Notes: generated from the sequence alone by a model not told the origin. Positions 43,811 to 55,411 are shown, counted from the stretch's first letter. The stretch: 64,000 nt of DNA from Auricularia sp. M13 (GCA_037042915.1 CM073194.1:2976001-3040000); one strand, 5' to 3'. Made by a program: numbers and translations.

Positions 43811-45006
43811 TGTTGCGGTCTTTACGGTCTCCGCAAGCTCTGTCCGTTTGCCCGCGGATTTTACGCCGCTTCGCCGAGCGTTCCGTCGCTGCTGCATACA
43901 GTCGGTGCACTGTTTACCCTCGGACTGAGACTCGGCCAGGGTTGTAGACTTCGGGCTGAACGGCTCGGGATATGATCTACGCGCCGCTCTCTATCGGTCT
44001 ATGGGGTGAGACGACCTCGGCGCATACCCCAATTCGGCTCGGTGGAGGTTTCCTACCCTCGGACCATGATTCGGCTGCTCTCACCTCGCTGTATGCGTCG
44101 GGTACGGGCGCTGGGACGCTCGGGACAGACTCTATGCCCCCCTTCAGACCTCGGACGGGTTTGGCTGGTCACCCTGGGCAGCCCCAGAAGCTCGGAAACG
44201 CCTCTATTGGGCCCCCCACGGCGCGCTATCTCTCGGACAGACAGTGGTGAGGTTACTGACGAGCCACATTTGTGGCTACGCGTACAGATGAGATAAAGAG
44301 TACGTACCACATGCTCTCAGTCTTGTATCAGTGCCTTGCCAGCGTGTTGTGTTCCGAGTATTTAGGTCGTACTCAGCCACCTGATGTTGAATAGATTCCC
44401 CTTCTCCCCTTTCAACTCACCCTCAGTCCGAGTTCAAGAGCACAAGAAGCAGTCGTTCATCCGCTCCTGAGCCGACAGGCGGCCACCGTCGAGCTCTCAG
44501 CGCGCCGCGCGCAGGCGCTTCAGTCCGGGGATCAAGCACCCTTCCTCCGTGTGCGCTGGCCGATGACCCTGCCGTCCCAGCTCTTCCGCGATCCCCACCG
44601 AACCTGCGCGTCATTACTCTCGCCTGGTACAAGCTTGGCTACATCCTCGGACTCTCGGCTTTGGCTCGCATCGGCTTGACGGCATCCCTATGCGCCCGTG
44701 TGACGCCCTCCTCCTCGGTCCGGATCCTCGGCGTGTATGGTATGTCTCGACACCTTAGCCCCGCCTCGGACCATGCTCGACCGGAGGTCTTGCGGGGAGT
44801 TGGCGCCCTGGGAGGTGATGGGGGAGGCGCTCACTATCCCCGGGATCACCCTGGATCGGGTCATTGGTCTCTGGAGATGGGTATATAGGTTGTGGGGTGT
44901 AGATACCCTAGGTTTGGTCTGGTCAATTGTACCGCTTGTCCGTTCTTCCTCGTCCCTCTCTCCTCCTTTTGGGCGTCGGTCTCGGCGAGTGACGAGCGCT
45001 GTGACA
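43811..45006 (+). mobile_element. Solo LTR, family D, copy 1
   Basis: TGTTGCGGTC...CTGTGACA flanked by TCCCC (43806-43810, 45007-45011). 1,196 bp, of which 361 bp is a later insertion; the net 835 bp matches the 839-bp copy at 49095-49933. A TATATAGG box at about 44,883 suggests plus orientation. No internal retrotransposon sequence adjoins, so it is a solo LTR. Confidence 0.9.
44257..44613. mobile_element. 357-bp insertion in solo LTR D1
   Basis: Absent from the other LTR D copy. Flanked by TTAC (44253-44256, 44614-44617), with ends TGACG...GCGTCA. TG..CA ends and a 4-5 bp duplication would suit a small solo LTR; the inverted TGACG/CGTCA would also suit a MITE. Not resolved. Confidence 0.6.
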
Positions 45007-45011
45007 TCCCC

Positions 45012-46810
45012 ACTCCCATTACTTGCCATATCTGCAACAAGGTCGTGCCGCGTGGTTGCCTTGGTTGGCAGCAGCAGACTCATTGCCTGGGCTGCTGGAT
45101 GCAGGGTAGGACGCGTATTTGCTTTGGCTCGGATGCTGGTAACGACAACGACGAAGGCGAGGACGACGGCCAGGACGACGCAAAAGCGGGCGATGTACCC
45201 GACAACCAGCAGGGCAGTGCATGGACGTCAATTGAGGCTGTTGCAGTGGACGAGGATGCTACAGTCACGGAAATAAATATTTGTACACCCTGATTTTAAT
45301 GACTCTTGTATGGACAACTACACAGCCCGATGCATGAGCAATCTTTTAATAATAGGGGGTGTAGATGACAAGTAATTAAGCTTTAATTTGGTGGTTCAAT
45401 GATGATGATTGGATTGCTGGTTCTTGTGCTACAGTCGTAAATGTGAAATACCTATACGTACACTGATCACCCCGCAACTTCTGATCAAATATAGGAGGCA
45501 CCAAACAAAGTTTTTATATAACATATGAGAGGGTGTAGTACTAGATTATGACAGGAGAAACTACGGGAAGGGCTGTGTTGCAGAGCTAGGATCAGGTAAA
45601 CATGAGTCTCGAAGTGGCTGAAACTTGACCAACTTGCCAAGGGCCGCCCAATATACTCCCATCCTTGTGAGTTATTCAATGCAATCCACTCAGCAATAGC
45701 TGTTTGCTGTTATGAGGTAAAGGTATGAGGGATGGCAAGCAGCAATTGGCAAGTTGGTCAAGTTTCGGCCACTTCGAGACTCATGTTTACCTGATTCTAG
45801 CTCTGCAACGCAGCCCTTCCCGTAGTTTCTCCTGTCATAATCTAGTACTACACCCTCTCATATGTTATATAAAAACCTTGTTTGGTGCCTCCTATATTTG
45901 ATCAGAAGTTGCGGGGTGATCAGTGTACGTATAGGTATTTCACATTTACGACTGTAGCACAAGAACCAGCAATCCAATCATCATCATTGAACCACCAAAT
46001 TAAAGCTTAATTACTTGTCATCTACACCCCCTATTATTAAAAGATTGCTCATGCATCGGGCTGTGTAGTTATCCATACAAGAGTCATTAAAATCAGGGTG
46101 TACAAATATTTATTTCCGTGACTGTACCATGGATGGCAACAACAAGGAGGACGAGCTTCAAGACGACGGGGACGATAGCGAGTATCTGCCTGAAAAAAGG
46201 GTACGTGGACTTCCATTTCTTCAGTTCCGTGTGGGATTGATGATTTGGCCCACAGTCCACGCCACCGCGCACACGTGCGTCGAGCAAGGCGAAGAAGAGG
46301 CCGCCACCCGGTTCTACGACGACACGCAAGAGCAAGCGCGCCAAGCACGAACACGTGGACGACGGCGTGCAGACAATGCCGCCGCCGCCGCGTTTTGCGC
46401 AAGGGCAAGCGCGCCGAGCAGAACAACGAGGACGACGACGTGGACGAACCGGAGGACGAAGACGAGGCGTCACAGGTCAGATGTTTGATCGCTATCCCAG
46501 GCTCTGACCCATTGTATTCGCCTCGCAGTCTCCTTCCGTGCGCGGTCGTCAGTCGACTGCGAAGGCCAAGAAGTCCGTCCGCGGCACCACTGCCTCCAAG
46601 TCCAAGCGCGTGCAGAAGCTCAGCGTCCCGATGGACACGCGCGCAGCCATGCTGACTATCCGCGAGGATGTCAGAGCTCTCAAATCCGAGTTCCGGAAAT
46701 TACTACGAGAGCTCAAGAAACAGAGCAAGGACGAGCTTCGCGACATTTACTCGGAGTTGAGGGCTTTGAAGGCGTCCTTGCCAAAAAGCAAGTCACCAGA
46801 AGTGCAGTAG
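45012..46810 (+). pseudogene. Host gene with Cys-rich N-terminus and coiled-coil C-terminus, interrupted
   Basis: Exon 45012-45261 encodes a zinc-binding-like motif (CHICNKVVPRGCLGW, HCLGCWMQGRTRIC) and an acidic stretch. A mariner-type fold-back element interrupts at DEDAT; without it and one TA the frame runs on as MDGNNKEDELQDDGDD. Introns 46201-46255 and 46476-46528 follow. Exon 2 is 220 nt and shows a 1-nt frame slip near 46,385-46,400. The last exon (SPSVRGRQSTAKAKKSVRGT) ends in a charged helix (VRALKSEFRKLLRELKKQSK), stop 46810. The 5' end is cut by solo LTR D1. Perhaps nuclear, from the basic Lys-rich parts; function unknown. Confidence 0.6.
45262..46124. mobile_element. Fold-back Tc1/mariner-type MITE
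   Basis: 863 bp between TA (45260-45261, 46125-46126). Two arms of about 370 bp, near-perfect inverted copies starting CAGTCACGGAAATAAATATT, around a loop of about 100 bp (about 45,640-45,745). No coding capacity. Termini differ from the CAGTGTTGG family, so a separate family. Confidence 0.92.
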
Positions 46811-46904
46811 AAATGTAACACGCTATCAATGTGATCATTGCGGGTTTGTTTCAATATACGCGACATGTACTACCGTAGCGAAGCGGAGGCTTCCCTTGTA
46901 TATA

Positions 46905-47607
46905 CAGTGTTGGCCCACTCCTTGATACAGCACCACTCCTTGATACATTTGACATTTCCTCCTTCATATTGTCCATCCTGACTCAATAATAAATACTATA
47001 ATTGTATATACAGTATTGTGCATACCCATGAATATAATTACGATTTTAGGATGTGTTGTGGGTGAGATGGCTACACGGTGGGACAGGTGCCGTTGCCAAG
47101 CGGAGTGCCATGTCGGCCGACCCCAAATCTCCAACCTCTCCCTGTGTGACATCTGACTTCCCCTCCTCAAATCATTGCTCTAGCCATATAGACAAGAGCT
47201 ATATCTGATACTTTAATCCATTTACAGCGGTAAAAGGTGTCAGCATTAGGGCCAAATGGCTGTGCCGGTGAAGCCGCAAATCCCGTGTCGGTATCCGCCG
47301 AATAAATTTTCACTCTCTTTCCGCTCCTTGTCTCTCGGTCTCCGGCCTCGATTTCTAACAAAAGGGGTGCAATTGCCGAGAAAATGTCATTGGTCAAAGT
47401 GTATCAAGGACCGGTAAGTGCCGTTTTGACACCTCATACCGAACAATTTACCACAACTGCAAAACTCGTCCCTTGGCTCTGGCTATTTTTTCCATAGACC
47501 ACAAGAAGGTCTAGTTGGATGCTACAAAAACTCAGACGAAGGGGAAGCAATTTACTGGAGAAAAAGACCCGGTGCAGAAAAGTGTATCACGGAGTGGGCC
47601 AACACTG
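46905..47607. mobile_element. Tc1/mariner-type MITE, copy B, with nested solo LTR
   Basis: 703 bp between TA (46903-46904, 47608-47609). Removing the 123-bp LTR and one AAAGG leaves 575 bp, the exact length of copy A, with nearly the same sequence. Confidence 0.93.
47238..47360. mobile_element. 123-bp solo LTR (TRIM-like)
   Basis: TGTCAGCATTAGG...TTTCTAACA flanked by AAAGG (47233-47237, 47361-47365); the empty site is seen in copy A near 39,978. Contains AATAAA. TG..CA ends and a 5-bp duplication mark an LTR. The very short length suggests a miniature retrotransposon family. Confidence 0.85.
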
Positions 47608-48126
47608 TACTACGGAAGCAAGACAGAGGGGGTCCGCAAACCCACGGCGTGACCGACCGATCGCCACACGGTCACTGGGAGCAGAGTAGAGACTCCATAG
47701 AGTATCTGTTGAGTATCCCAACTTGACATTCAGATGAATTGCACAAGTTTCCTGAGAGTATCATATCCTGAACTACTCTGGAGATACTCTATGCACAAGG
47801 TAATACATTGAATGAGTATCTCATGAGAACATTTGTGCCTCAAGGGATCCATTCGTATAGTTACCAAATTCCACCTTACCTGTCAGACGCGGAGGTATTC
47901 TCCATCTGCGATACTCTACATTTGTATCGGGTAACTTCCTCGTGGATGTCTTGCTTGCTTACCAAATTGAGAATGTCAGTCTTCAACAGCGTAGCTCTCC
48001 CACTGAATGAGAATTTCCAAAACAGGATGTTCTTGCGCCGTCAATGAGACTTTCTAAATAGGTAAATATGCGAAGGCTATAAATACAGGTCACTGAACGC
48101 TGTCTGCACGCCATTGCTACACACAA

Positions 48127-49988
48127 ATGACCTCCCTCTTGATCATGGGATACTTTGCACTGTGCAATGGGCCACGCATTTCCTCTGAGAACCCGACTAC
48201 TCGCAAGGCCACACATCATGTCATCTACGATACTGTCATTCAGACGGCCGGAGTGGACATCGCGGCCGAACTGAGGACCTGGACGCCTGCTAACGATCCC
48301 CTTCTTGCCGATGGCACTGTTGCTGACATTCTTGGCAAACTCTACGCACCACTGAACGCGACGGCTTGGATTGATATTATCCAGATGAACATCTTCCCAG
48401 GCAATGTTCAAGCCTCAGATTCTGAGGAGAAGGTTCCTGATAAGCCTTTTCCAACAGTTATTGTGCTTGGGCACACCAGTGGCAATGCTGAAACGATGGA
48501 CGACACAGTTTCCGTGGGGTATTACGTTCAGACATCAGAGTATGTCCGGGATCAAGCCCGAGCAACTCGCGTGTAGTAAGTGGAAAGCACAAGTCGTGTA
48601 TGAAGCTGACTCAAGGCTACAGCTGTCGATCTGACGGGTCGAAGCCTCGGTGGAAGAAAACACCATGACCCCAATCCAGCACCACAGTCTTCATTGTCGG
48701 CTGTGCTCACGGCATCCATCTCAATAGCGGCAATATTTTGCTTGATGTTGACCAGGTTCAGCTCAATGTCGGTTCCACGATTTCCACGGGATCAGCATCG
48801 AGTGCTCGGTTTGAAACAGGAGGACCACCCGCAAAGCGACGGCGATTCCCTCTTTCAGCTACTAATACAAGTGCTGGCGATAGTGCACCGTAAGTTTCAG
48901 TACCGCACATTAAGATTGGATAATGGTACTGACTTTTTGGCAGATCCGGGTCGACTTCTTGGGCCACTACGTTGCTGGCACCAGGAGTGGCGTCTAATGA
49001 GAATGGAGAAATGTGAGTATGGTCCTTTGTCAACACTGCTATTACTTACTTCTCAAGGTTGGGTCCTCCGGCCCCTGTGACTAAATCAAAGCACTGTCAC
49101 GGCAGAGCGCTCGTCACTCGCCGAGACCGACGCCCAAAAGGAGGAGAGAGGGACGAGGAAGAACGGACAAGCGGTACAATTGACCAGACCAAACCTAGGG
49201 TATCTACACCCCACAACCTATATACCCATCTCCAGAGACCAATGACCCAATCCAGGGTGATCCCGGGGATAGTGAGCGCCTCCCCCATCACCTCCCAGGG
49301 CGCCAACTCCCCGCAAGACCTCCGGTCGAGCATGGTCCGAGGTGGGGCTAAGGTGTCGAGACATACCATACACGCCGAGGATCCGGACCGAGGAGGAGGG
49401 CGTCACACGGGCGCATAGGGATGCCGTCAAGCCAATGCGAGCCAAAGCCGAGAGTCCGAGGATGTAGCCAAGCTTGTACCAGGCGAGGGTAGCCTCGCCA
49501 CTATCTGTCCGAGAGATAGCGCGCCAGTGGGAGGTCCAATAGAGGTGTTCCCGAGCCCCCAGGGCTGCACAGAGTGTCCAGCCAAGCCCGTCCGAGGTCC
49601 GGAAAGGGTCCTAGAGTCTGTCCCGAGTGTCCCAGCACCCATACCCGACGCATACAGCGAGGTGAGAGCAGCCGAACCATGGTCTGAGGGTAGGAAATCT
49701 CCACCGAGCCGAATTGGGATATGCGCCGAGGTCTTATCACCCCATAGACCGATAGAGAGCGACGCGTAGATCATATCCCAAGTCGTTCAGCCCGAGGTCT
49801 ACAGTCCTGGCCGAGTCTCAGTCCGAGGGTAAACAGTACGCCGACTGTATGCAGCAGCGACCGAACGCTCGGCAAAGGCGTAAAACCCGCGGACGAACGG
49901 ACAGAGCTTGCGACGGCCGTGATGACCGCAACAAGCGCGTGGTGAAGCGTAAAGCCGCAGCGGTAATAGAGGATGATGGCGCGGAGTA
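48127..49988 (+). pseudogene. Uncharacterised multi-exon host gene, interrupted by solo LTR D2
   Basis: Exon 1 48127-48575 (ATG 48127; HVIYDTVIQTAGVDIAAELR, TDTVSVGYY-like region, YVRDQARATR). Introns at 48576-48622 (47 nt), 48890-48943 (54 nt) and 49013-49057 (45 nt), each with GT..AG and a branch-like CTGAC or CTNAC. Exon 2 includes RSDGSKPRWKKTP, an in-frame TGA at 48666-48668, then TVFIVGCAHGIHLNSGN and LLDVDQVQLNVGS. After the third intron LGPPAPVTKSKH meets the LTR; the last exon VVKRKAAAVIEDDGAE ends at 49988, in frame once LTR and one TSD are removed. I do not recognise a family; the TGA makes it a likely pseudogene. Confidence 0.6.
49095..49933 (-). mobile_element. Solo LTR, family D, copy 2 (inverted)
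   Basis: Reverse complement of the 43811-45006 LTR without its insertion. On the plus strand it starts TGTCACGG and ends CCGCAACA; flanks are AGCAC (49090-49094) and AGCGC (49934-49938), a 4/5 match. Confidence 0.87.
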
Positions 49989-51420
49989 GAGAAGACGCTT
50001 GCAGTTCATCATGTGAGAGCCAGTCGCAGTATAGCACTTTTTTGGGGCCTGAAAACTTCGAATATGTAAACATATGCTCTCATAAAGCCTTTACAAAATA
50101 ATACTCTATATCATTCCTGCGAAATAGTGGAAGCTACAGTCGTGCATGCGCATGAGCAAGTGGTCTGATTGAGTTAGCAGGCGTACCATGTCACAAAGCC
50201 AGACTCCAACTAGTACAGCTGAAGTTTATTTGGCGGGGAAGAGATGGATATAAAGGAGAGACACTGCAGTGCGTGTCTGGGAACCTCTCGGCACCCATGT
50301 TCGAACATGAACTTGATCTTTATTGGCTGACTGTATTACCACCATTAGCAGACAACAGCCCTCATCTGTTTGTGTACTTTTCAGCTGTGCATGAGGAAGG
50401 TACGGCCATTTGCAGTGTGACAACAGGTTCATTTTTGATTTTTTTAGACTGTCGTGTGTATATCTCAGTTGCACACGTCATCGCAGACCCTTTGACAGTC
50501 GTGTTGCTCTACCATGGTACACATGCAAAGGTCGTGGGAACTGAAAGGTCTGTTTGAGGTGTGATTTTCGTGAGCGCGATGACCATCGCACGGCAGGCAA
50601 AGCCGATGAAGAAACGATTTCTCTCTTCAGCCTGAAGAATCACCTGGTGAGCGCGCAGGACTCTGGGCTGCTTGATGTGAGTTTGTCCCCGAACCGCTAC
50701 GAGCCACAGCAAGTTCATGCTTACGCTGCTGCAATGATAAAGCATGTTGTATTTCGGCCATGATCGCAAAAGGAAGCAGTCAAGGCGATTGTGGTACTCA
50801 GTGGCAGTGACAGGATCACTCCCAATGATTGATTCGAAGCGTCAGGGCGCATTGGATGAGTGAGTGTTATCAGTGGCTCCTGCAAAGCCGATCTTGTTGT
50901 GTTCACCTCGGTGTCTGAGCCTCGGACCGCTTGCGGTGTGCAAGTACTCTATCAGCCGATCAAGCGCTCGCTGAGCTTGGGCCGAGATGGACTGCCAGTC
51001 GGGGAAGCCGGTGCGACTCATTGCCTGTCTCCCACACCAACCAGATGATGGACAAGCTGTGTCAGCCATGGATGCGGCACACAGTCTGTCCATGACGAGC
51101 AAGGCAACATTCTATCTGGGTGTTATAAGCATCCATCGACTAGGAAGCATCACCAGCAGCAAGACAAGCGCGATGCCGCACAATCCGTTGCCAATGAATT
51201 GTGGTTGCATTCTAATCCCTCAATGACTGTGTCACCAGGCACAGAGACCTCTTGGGCGAATAATACTTCATGGCTGCAACACAAGCAGAGCCTTGATGAA
51301 CCCGTTGCAACACGATCAAAGCGTCCCCGTACATCTGTCTCTGGTATGCTCTCAACTCTCAACTTAAGGTCATTCTTTTATTCTATTCTTACATTTATTT
51401 GCAGTTGAGCAGTCGTCTGA
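49989..51420. other. Mixed unique DNA with coding-like scraps
   Basis: Several short plus-strand frames have protein-like composition (SVSEPRTACGVQVLYQPIKR near 50,900; SLDEPVATRSKRPRTSVSG near 51,290) with intervening stops. They may be upstream exons of the transposase remnant that follows. No gene model could be supported. Confidence 0.3.
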
Positions 51421-52170
51421 ACCACATTTGTCATTCAGTCATAAAGTGTGCCCTTTCTCACTCGCACATACAGGGCAGCTAACCGCATGCGGGATACTTC
51501 TGAGCTTTCTTCTGGCCTGCTGGTTGCATCTCTGCTGTGGTCTTAGTCGAGTCCAAACCCAGGCTGCAACGTTACTACTGCAGTTGATCCTTCGGGAGGC
51601 AACAAACAATCCCGATATCTCTCTTCGCCACGAAGTTCGAACTGCAATGGAGGCTTTGGCACTCGAACCTACAATATTTTGTTCAGCCTGTTGACCATGG
51701 TGTTTTGCCAAGTACGAGCTTGGCTCAGTCCCGGAACGCTGCGTGCGCCGGGAATCACCACGTTCTGCGAAATGCAATGAACCGCTGCTCATGACACGAC
51801 ATACTTCTGCGGGTCCCAAGGTTGTTCCCCGGTGCCTCTATAGCACTCAGTCATTTGAAGAGTGGCTAAAATGGTTCTTGTCTCGAGCCGAGATTGTTGA
51901 AGCGATCAAACAGTCGTATCTCCATGTTCCACCTGCGCCGGGCCAGCCGATGTACTGCATCTGGGATAGTCCCGCATGGATGTCTCTTGGCGGGGCAACA
52001 CGGAAGCTTGGAAATTTGTCTTTCTCCTTCTTTATCGACTGGTTCAACCCACTCTCGAACAGGCTTGCCGGCAAGATTATCTCGTGCGGTGCTATTCAGC
52101 TCTGCTGTCTCAATCTCCCTCTTTCGATGATTTATCTTCCCGAGAACATTTTCATCTCCGGCACAATGCC
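51421..52170 (+). pseudogene. Plavaka/CACTA-type transposase remnant
   Basis: Frame 51743-52183 encodes a segment characteristic of Agaricomycete Plavaka-type (CACTA superfamily) transposases: a Cys motif region (CSAC, then an in-frame TGA at 51693, WCFAKYELGSVPERCVRR), KVVPRCLYSTQSFEEWLKWF, FSFFIDWFNPLSNRLAG, and LPLSMIYLPENIFISGTMP. The reading stops at LEF where homology would continue, so the catalytic C-terminal part is lost. The match is from memory of the family. The upstream sequence (LILREATNNPDISLRHEVRT) is in the same frame as the Cys region. Confidence 0.7.
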
Positions 52171-52328
52171 CTTGGAGTTCTAATGGTGTTTCTAATTAAT
52201 TACACTTACTACTTCTAATGTGATTACTCCACCAATCTTAATCCATTACATTTGCTGCTGATCGACATCACTTAGTGTTCCTAATTACTAATCCAATCTC
52301 GGTGCAACTTCTAATGCTAGCTCTGTTC
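52171..52328. repeat. TCTAATG short-repeat DNA, left part
   Basis: AT-rich DNA made of TTCTAATG(G/T)TG and AATTACTAATC-like motifs. Continues at 52784-53000 on the far side of the MITE, which split it. Possibly the subterminal repeat region of the CACTA element to its left. Confidence 0.5.
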
Positions 52329-52337
52329 GATTACTCC

Positions 52338-52774
52338 GAGGACCTGACACTGCCCCCTATTCCTGGTGGATTCCACCTGGAGTTTAGTGGAATTCCAGTG
52401 GAAATCCTGCCCTCAGAAAAATATTTTCTCAAGAGTATAATATCATGCTAGACATCAAAAATAAGGTTCTAGTATGCACAGCCACCCAGGGAAACAAGAA
52501 AACATTCTAGTAACCTAACCTAACCTAACTCCTAACCTAACCTAACCTAACTTAACCAAACCTAACACTTAATCACAGTTTTTGGCGTAATTCCAGTGGA
52601 GTTCCACCAGAGTCTACTCAATTCCGGCCAGAAAACCATGGTGGAATGGATTCATTCCGGTGGAATTCCAGCTAGATTCCGGTTGGGGGTATAATATCAA
52701 AAAATGTTGGATTTAGCATTCTGACACCTTTTTTTACATAGTTTCATTTTTCCACCTGGAATACATCACTTACA
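52338..52774. mobile_element. Telomere-repeat MITE, copy 2
   Basis: 437 bp flanked by GATTACTCC (52329-52337, 52775-52783). Same terminal motifs as copy 1 (CCTGACACTGCCCCC; right end TTCCACCTGGAATACATCACTTACA) and a shorter (CCTAA)n at 52,513-52,566. Diverged from copy 1 by many substitutions. Confidence 0.85.
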
Positions 52775-52783
52775 GATTACTCC

Positions 52784-53000
52784 GGCAACTGTATACATTA
52801 GTGATGTTGGTACAAATGGCGACTTTGCGTATTAGTGATGTTTGTTCTAATGCGACTACTAATGTGATTTGGATGCGAGGTCTAATGTCTTCTCTGATCC
52901 ATTACAGTGATGTCCTAATGTGCAATGGGACTGCCATTGCGGTTAAGGCACAAGTTCTAATGGTGTCGCTGGTTATTGAACTTGTGTTCTAACGCATCTT
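52784..53000. repeat. TCTAATG short-repeat DNA, right part
   Basis: At least six TCTAATG or CTAATGTG motifs in both spacing and context like the left part. No coding sequence of note. Confidence 0.5.
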
Positions 53001-53197
53001 ACTGCTGTCTGTCCAAATACAGAACTCTCGTAAGTTCTGATTCAGTTTAAGCCAGAATTGACCGCAGCTTGTAATGCTCTTTCTGGCGCATCTGACTTGT
53101 GTTTGCTGACACATTTTTTCGCCGTGGATGTTCCAATCAATTAGCTTTTGGAATGCTAATTCAATTTCTTATGCGCTCTGCTGGTGTTCCCATGTAG
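53001..53197. other. Unique DNA left of the LINE-B fragment
   Basis: No ORF or repeat identified; ends with the TSD GTTCCCATGTAG. Confidence 0.4.
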
Positions 53198-54433
53198 AGA
53201 GAGAGAGAGAGAAATTCTTGAATTTTAAACAGCGTAAGCAGGCTACAAATACAGAGCCAAGACGCTGTGGTCTGTACAAAGTACATTCCAATGGGTCAAC
53301 ATGGGGCAGGCAAGGGGGGGTCGTAACAGGGGTGTAGAGGGATCTAGTGCAAACTGGTGTGGATTCTGGGTGTAACAAAGTTGTGAGCGCAGTTCCATAG
53401 GGGTATAGGGGCATAGGGGCATAGAATAGATAAAAATATACAAACATACCATAACTTCATGCACCTCATCAGCACATGAAGTGACCAGCTCGCCAATGAG
53501 CAAGCAGATGTTAGCAAGTAAGCAGCTGCATGTGGCCCTTTAGGGCCACTATGAGTATATCTCTTGAGACACTCAAGAAAAGTATCTTAGAGACTGATAG
53601 AGGGTAGAGGGTAGAGTCTGGATGGGTGGGGTCATAGCCTACAGACAAAAGCGCACCGCAACATGGTCAAAGCCATGTGGAGTCACGGCGCAGCTCATGG
53701 TCCTCCCAACCCTAAGGGTCCTGCGGCGGTGGCTCACCAGTTTTGGTGAACGCACCCGACGAGTGGATGAATTTGGCCAAGGCAGAGATGCCCTTGCGCG
53801 TACTGAGTAGCGCATGCGTCCCAAGCAAGTCAGGCTTGAAGGAGGCAAAGTAGTGATAGTGCTCGTCATGGCGCTCGCAATCTCTAAGGATGTGATTGCG
53901 TGTCTGCAAGTGGTGTCCACAAGGGCAAGTCACATCTTCAGTGGGAACATGGCGCTGATAGTACTCGCCCATGAACGCATGTCCAAGGCGGCACTGCATG
54001 ACCAGTCCATAAAGACGGCGAGGCAGCTCACCAAAGTGAGGTGGAGGGCGCCTTTTGGGAGGCCCATAGGCTGCCCTGGCATACAAACCCCGAGGAGGTG
54101 ACTCTGCCCACTCCTCTATCCAAGTCTCCATGACACGCTCCTTGGCACGTCTTTTGAGGTGGGACACAGTGGCCCATGAGGGACCTTGCATGCAAGCTGC
54201 CTCCTTGGCTAACGTATCTGCACGCTCATTGCCCCTTATGCCAACATGGTTGGGGACCCAAGAGATGGTCACCTCATGAGAAACATCAGCAGCAAGGAAG
54301 TCACGAGCATGCTTGCAGAAAGAAATAGAAAACTGCTGGGCAGAAGCAGGACGTTCCCTGACAATGGCCTCAACAGCTGAAGAGTTGTCAGCAAAGAAGT
54401 GAAGGTGGGAAGCCGAGCCCATGGGCAAGTCCT
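53198..54433 (-). mobile_element. 5'-truncated LINE-B with 12-bp TSD
   Basis: (GA)n at the left is the complement of the tail. Flanked by GTTCCCATGTAG (53186-53197, 54434-54445). Holds the 3' UTR and the last 238 codons of ORF2. Confidence 0.93.
53712..54428 (-). pseudogene. LINE-B ORF2 C-terminal fragment
   Basis: Uninterrupted frame from PMGSASHLHFFADNSSAV (RNase H third Asp) through SWVPNHVGIRGNERADTL and the CPCGHHLQTRNHILRDC knuckle to TKTGEPPPQDP. It is truncated at the 5' end by the insertion process, so it is not a gene on its own. Confidence 0.85.
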
Positions 54434-54479
54434 GTTCCCATGTAGAGTATGTGATTCTGTGAGTGCCTACAGCTGTGTT

Positions 54480-55260
54480 TGCGTCTGCAGATGTGATTGC
54501 GGGTGCAGGTGCAGGTGCAGGTGCAGGTGCGGTTGCGGGTGTGAATGCGGGTCTATGGATGATGAAAAACTAAATAATAGTGAATGCTTGCTGGTGCGGT
54601 TGCAGGCGCGGGCACGGCTGCAGGCGTGGGTGCGGGCGCGGGTGCGGGTGCTTGTAACCTTCAGCCACCGTGGTTCTACTTGGACATTATACAGGCTGAT
54701 GGTATTGCCGATATGATGTATAACATGTGAATTATTGGACGGTTCGCACTGCGGAAAAGTCCAATGTCCGAGGTTCGGAAGTATTCTCCCACCAACAGCA
54801 CTGAGTGCAGCAGAATATTCCACAAACCTCCAGAAACGCTGAAAACTTGGCACATGTCTCCAATGATCATTCCTCATTGATCTATGGTATACCTGAAGCT
54901 TACGATTGGATGCCTGTGTGTGGTAACTGGGCGGATTGCAAGTTGCAGCTGCGCGTGCGGGTGCGGGTGCGGGTGCGGGCGCAGGTGTGGGTGCTGCTGC
55001 TGCTGCTGCTGCTGCTACATCCAGCATATGGAGCAGGATAAAGCATACTACAAGGGTCCAGGCTTTTTGAAACTTGGCCAACTGGAAGATTCTGGGTCAC
55101 TCTGTTAATTCGCACTTTGCTCTAAGTTTAGCAATTTGTCACAAAGGTCTCAAGACTGTTCTCTTTTGAGATATCCCTGCAGCTACGAGTGGAGGTGTTG
55201 CAGGGGCAAGTGCAGGTGCAGCTGCAGGTACGGTTGCTGCAGAAGTGAATGCAGCTGCAT
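54480..55260. repeat. GGTGCG/GGTGCA minisatellite clusters in coding-like DNA
   Basis: Four clusters of hexamer repeats (about 54,500-54,560, 54,595-54,655, 54,945-55,020, 55,195-55,245), Gly-Ala on the plus strand and Ala-Pro on the minus. Between them are natural-looking plus-strand pieces (NLQPPWFYLDIIQADGIADM, HSSLIYGIPEAYDWMPVC) in different frames. A decayed gene with an expanded repeat is possible. Confidence 0.5.
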
Positions 55261-55368
55261 TTAGCTTTAATCCATTCAGAATTCAATTGCTGTATATTAT
55301 AGTTAGCAAGACTTTCATATGTATAATAACATGAAGGACATCAATTGGAACATTTTGTGTTTTGGAGT

Positions 55369-55371
<3 letters not shown>

Positions 55372-55410
<39 letters not shown>
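55372..55410. repeat. Poly(T) tract of about 39 nt
   Basis: Uninterrupted T run. Could be the complement of a poly(A) tail of a minus-strand retrocopy, but no recognisable body lies to its right. Confidence 0.9.

Positions 55411-55411
<1 letters not shown>

Noticed and set aside
54467-55081. Minus-strand ORF with a hydrophobic N-terminus and Ala-Pro repeats
   Set aside because: Low-complexity repeat translation; ordinary-looking peptides lie on the plus strand, and no promoter or conserved motif supports a secreted protein.
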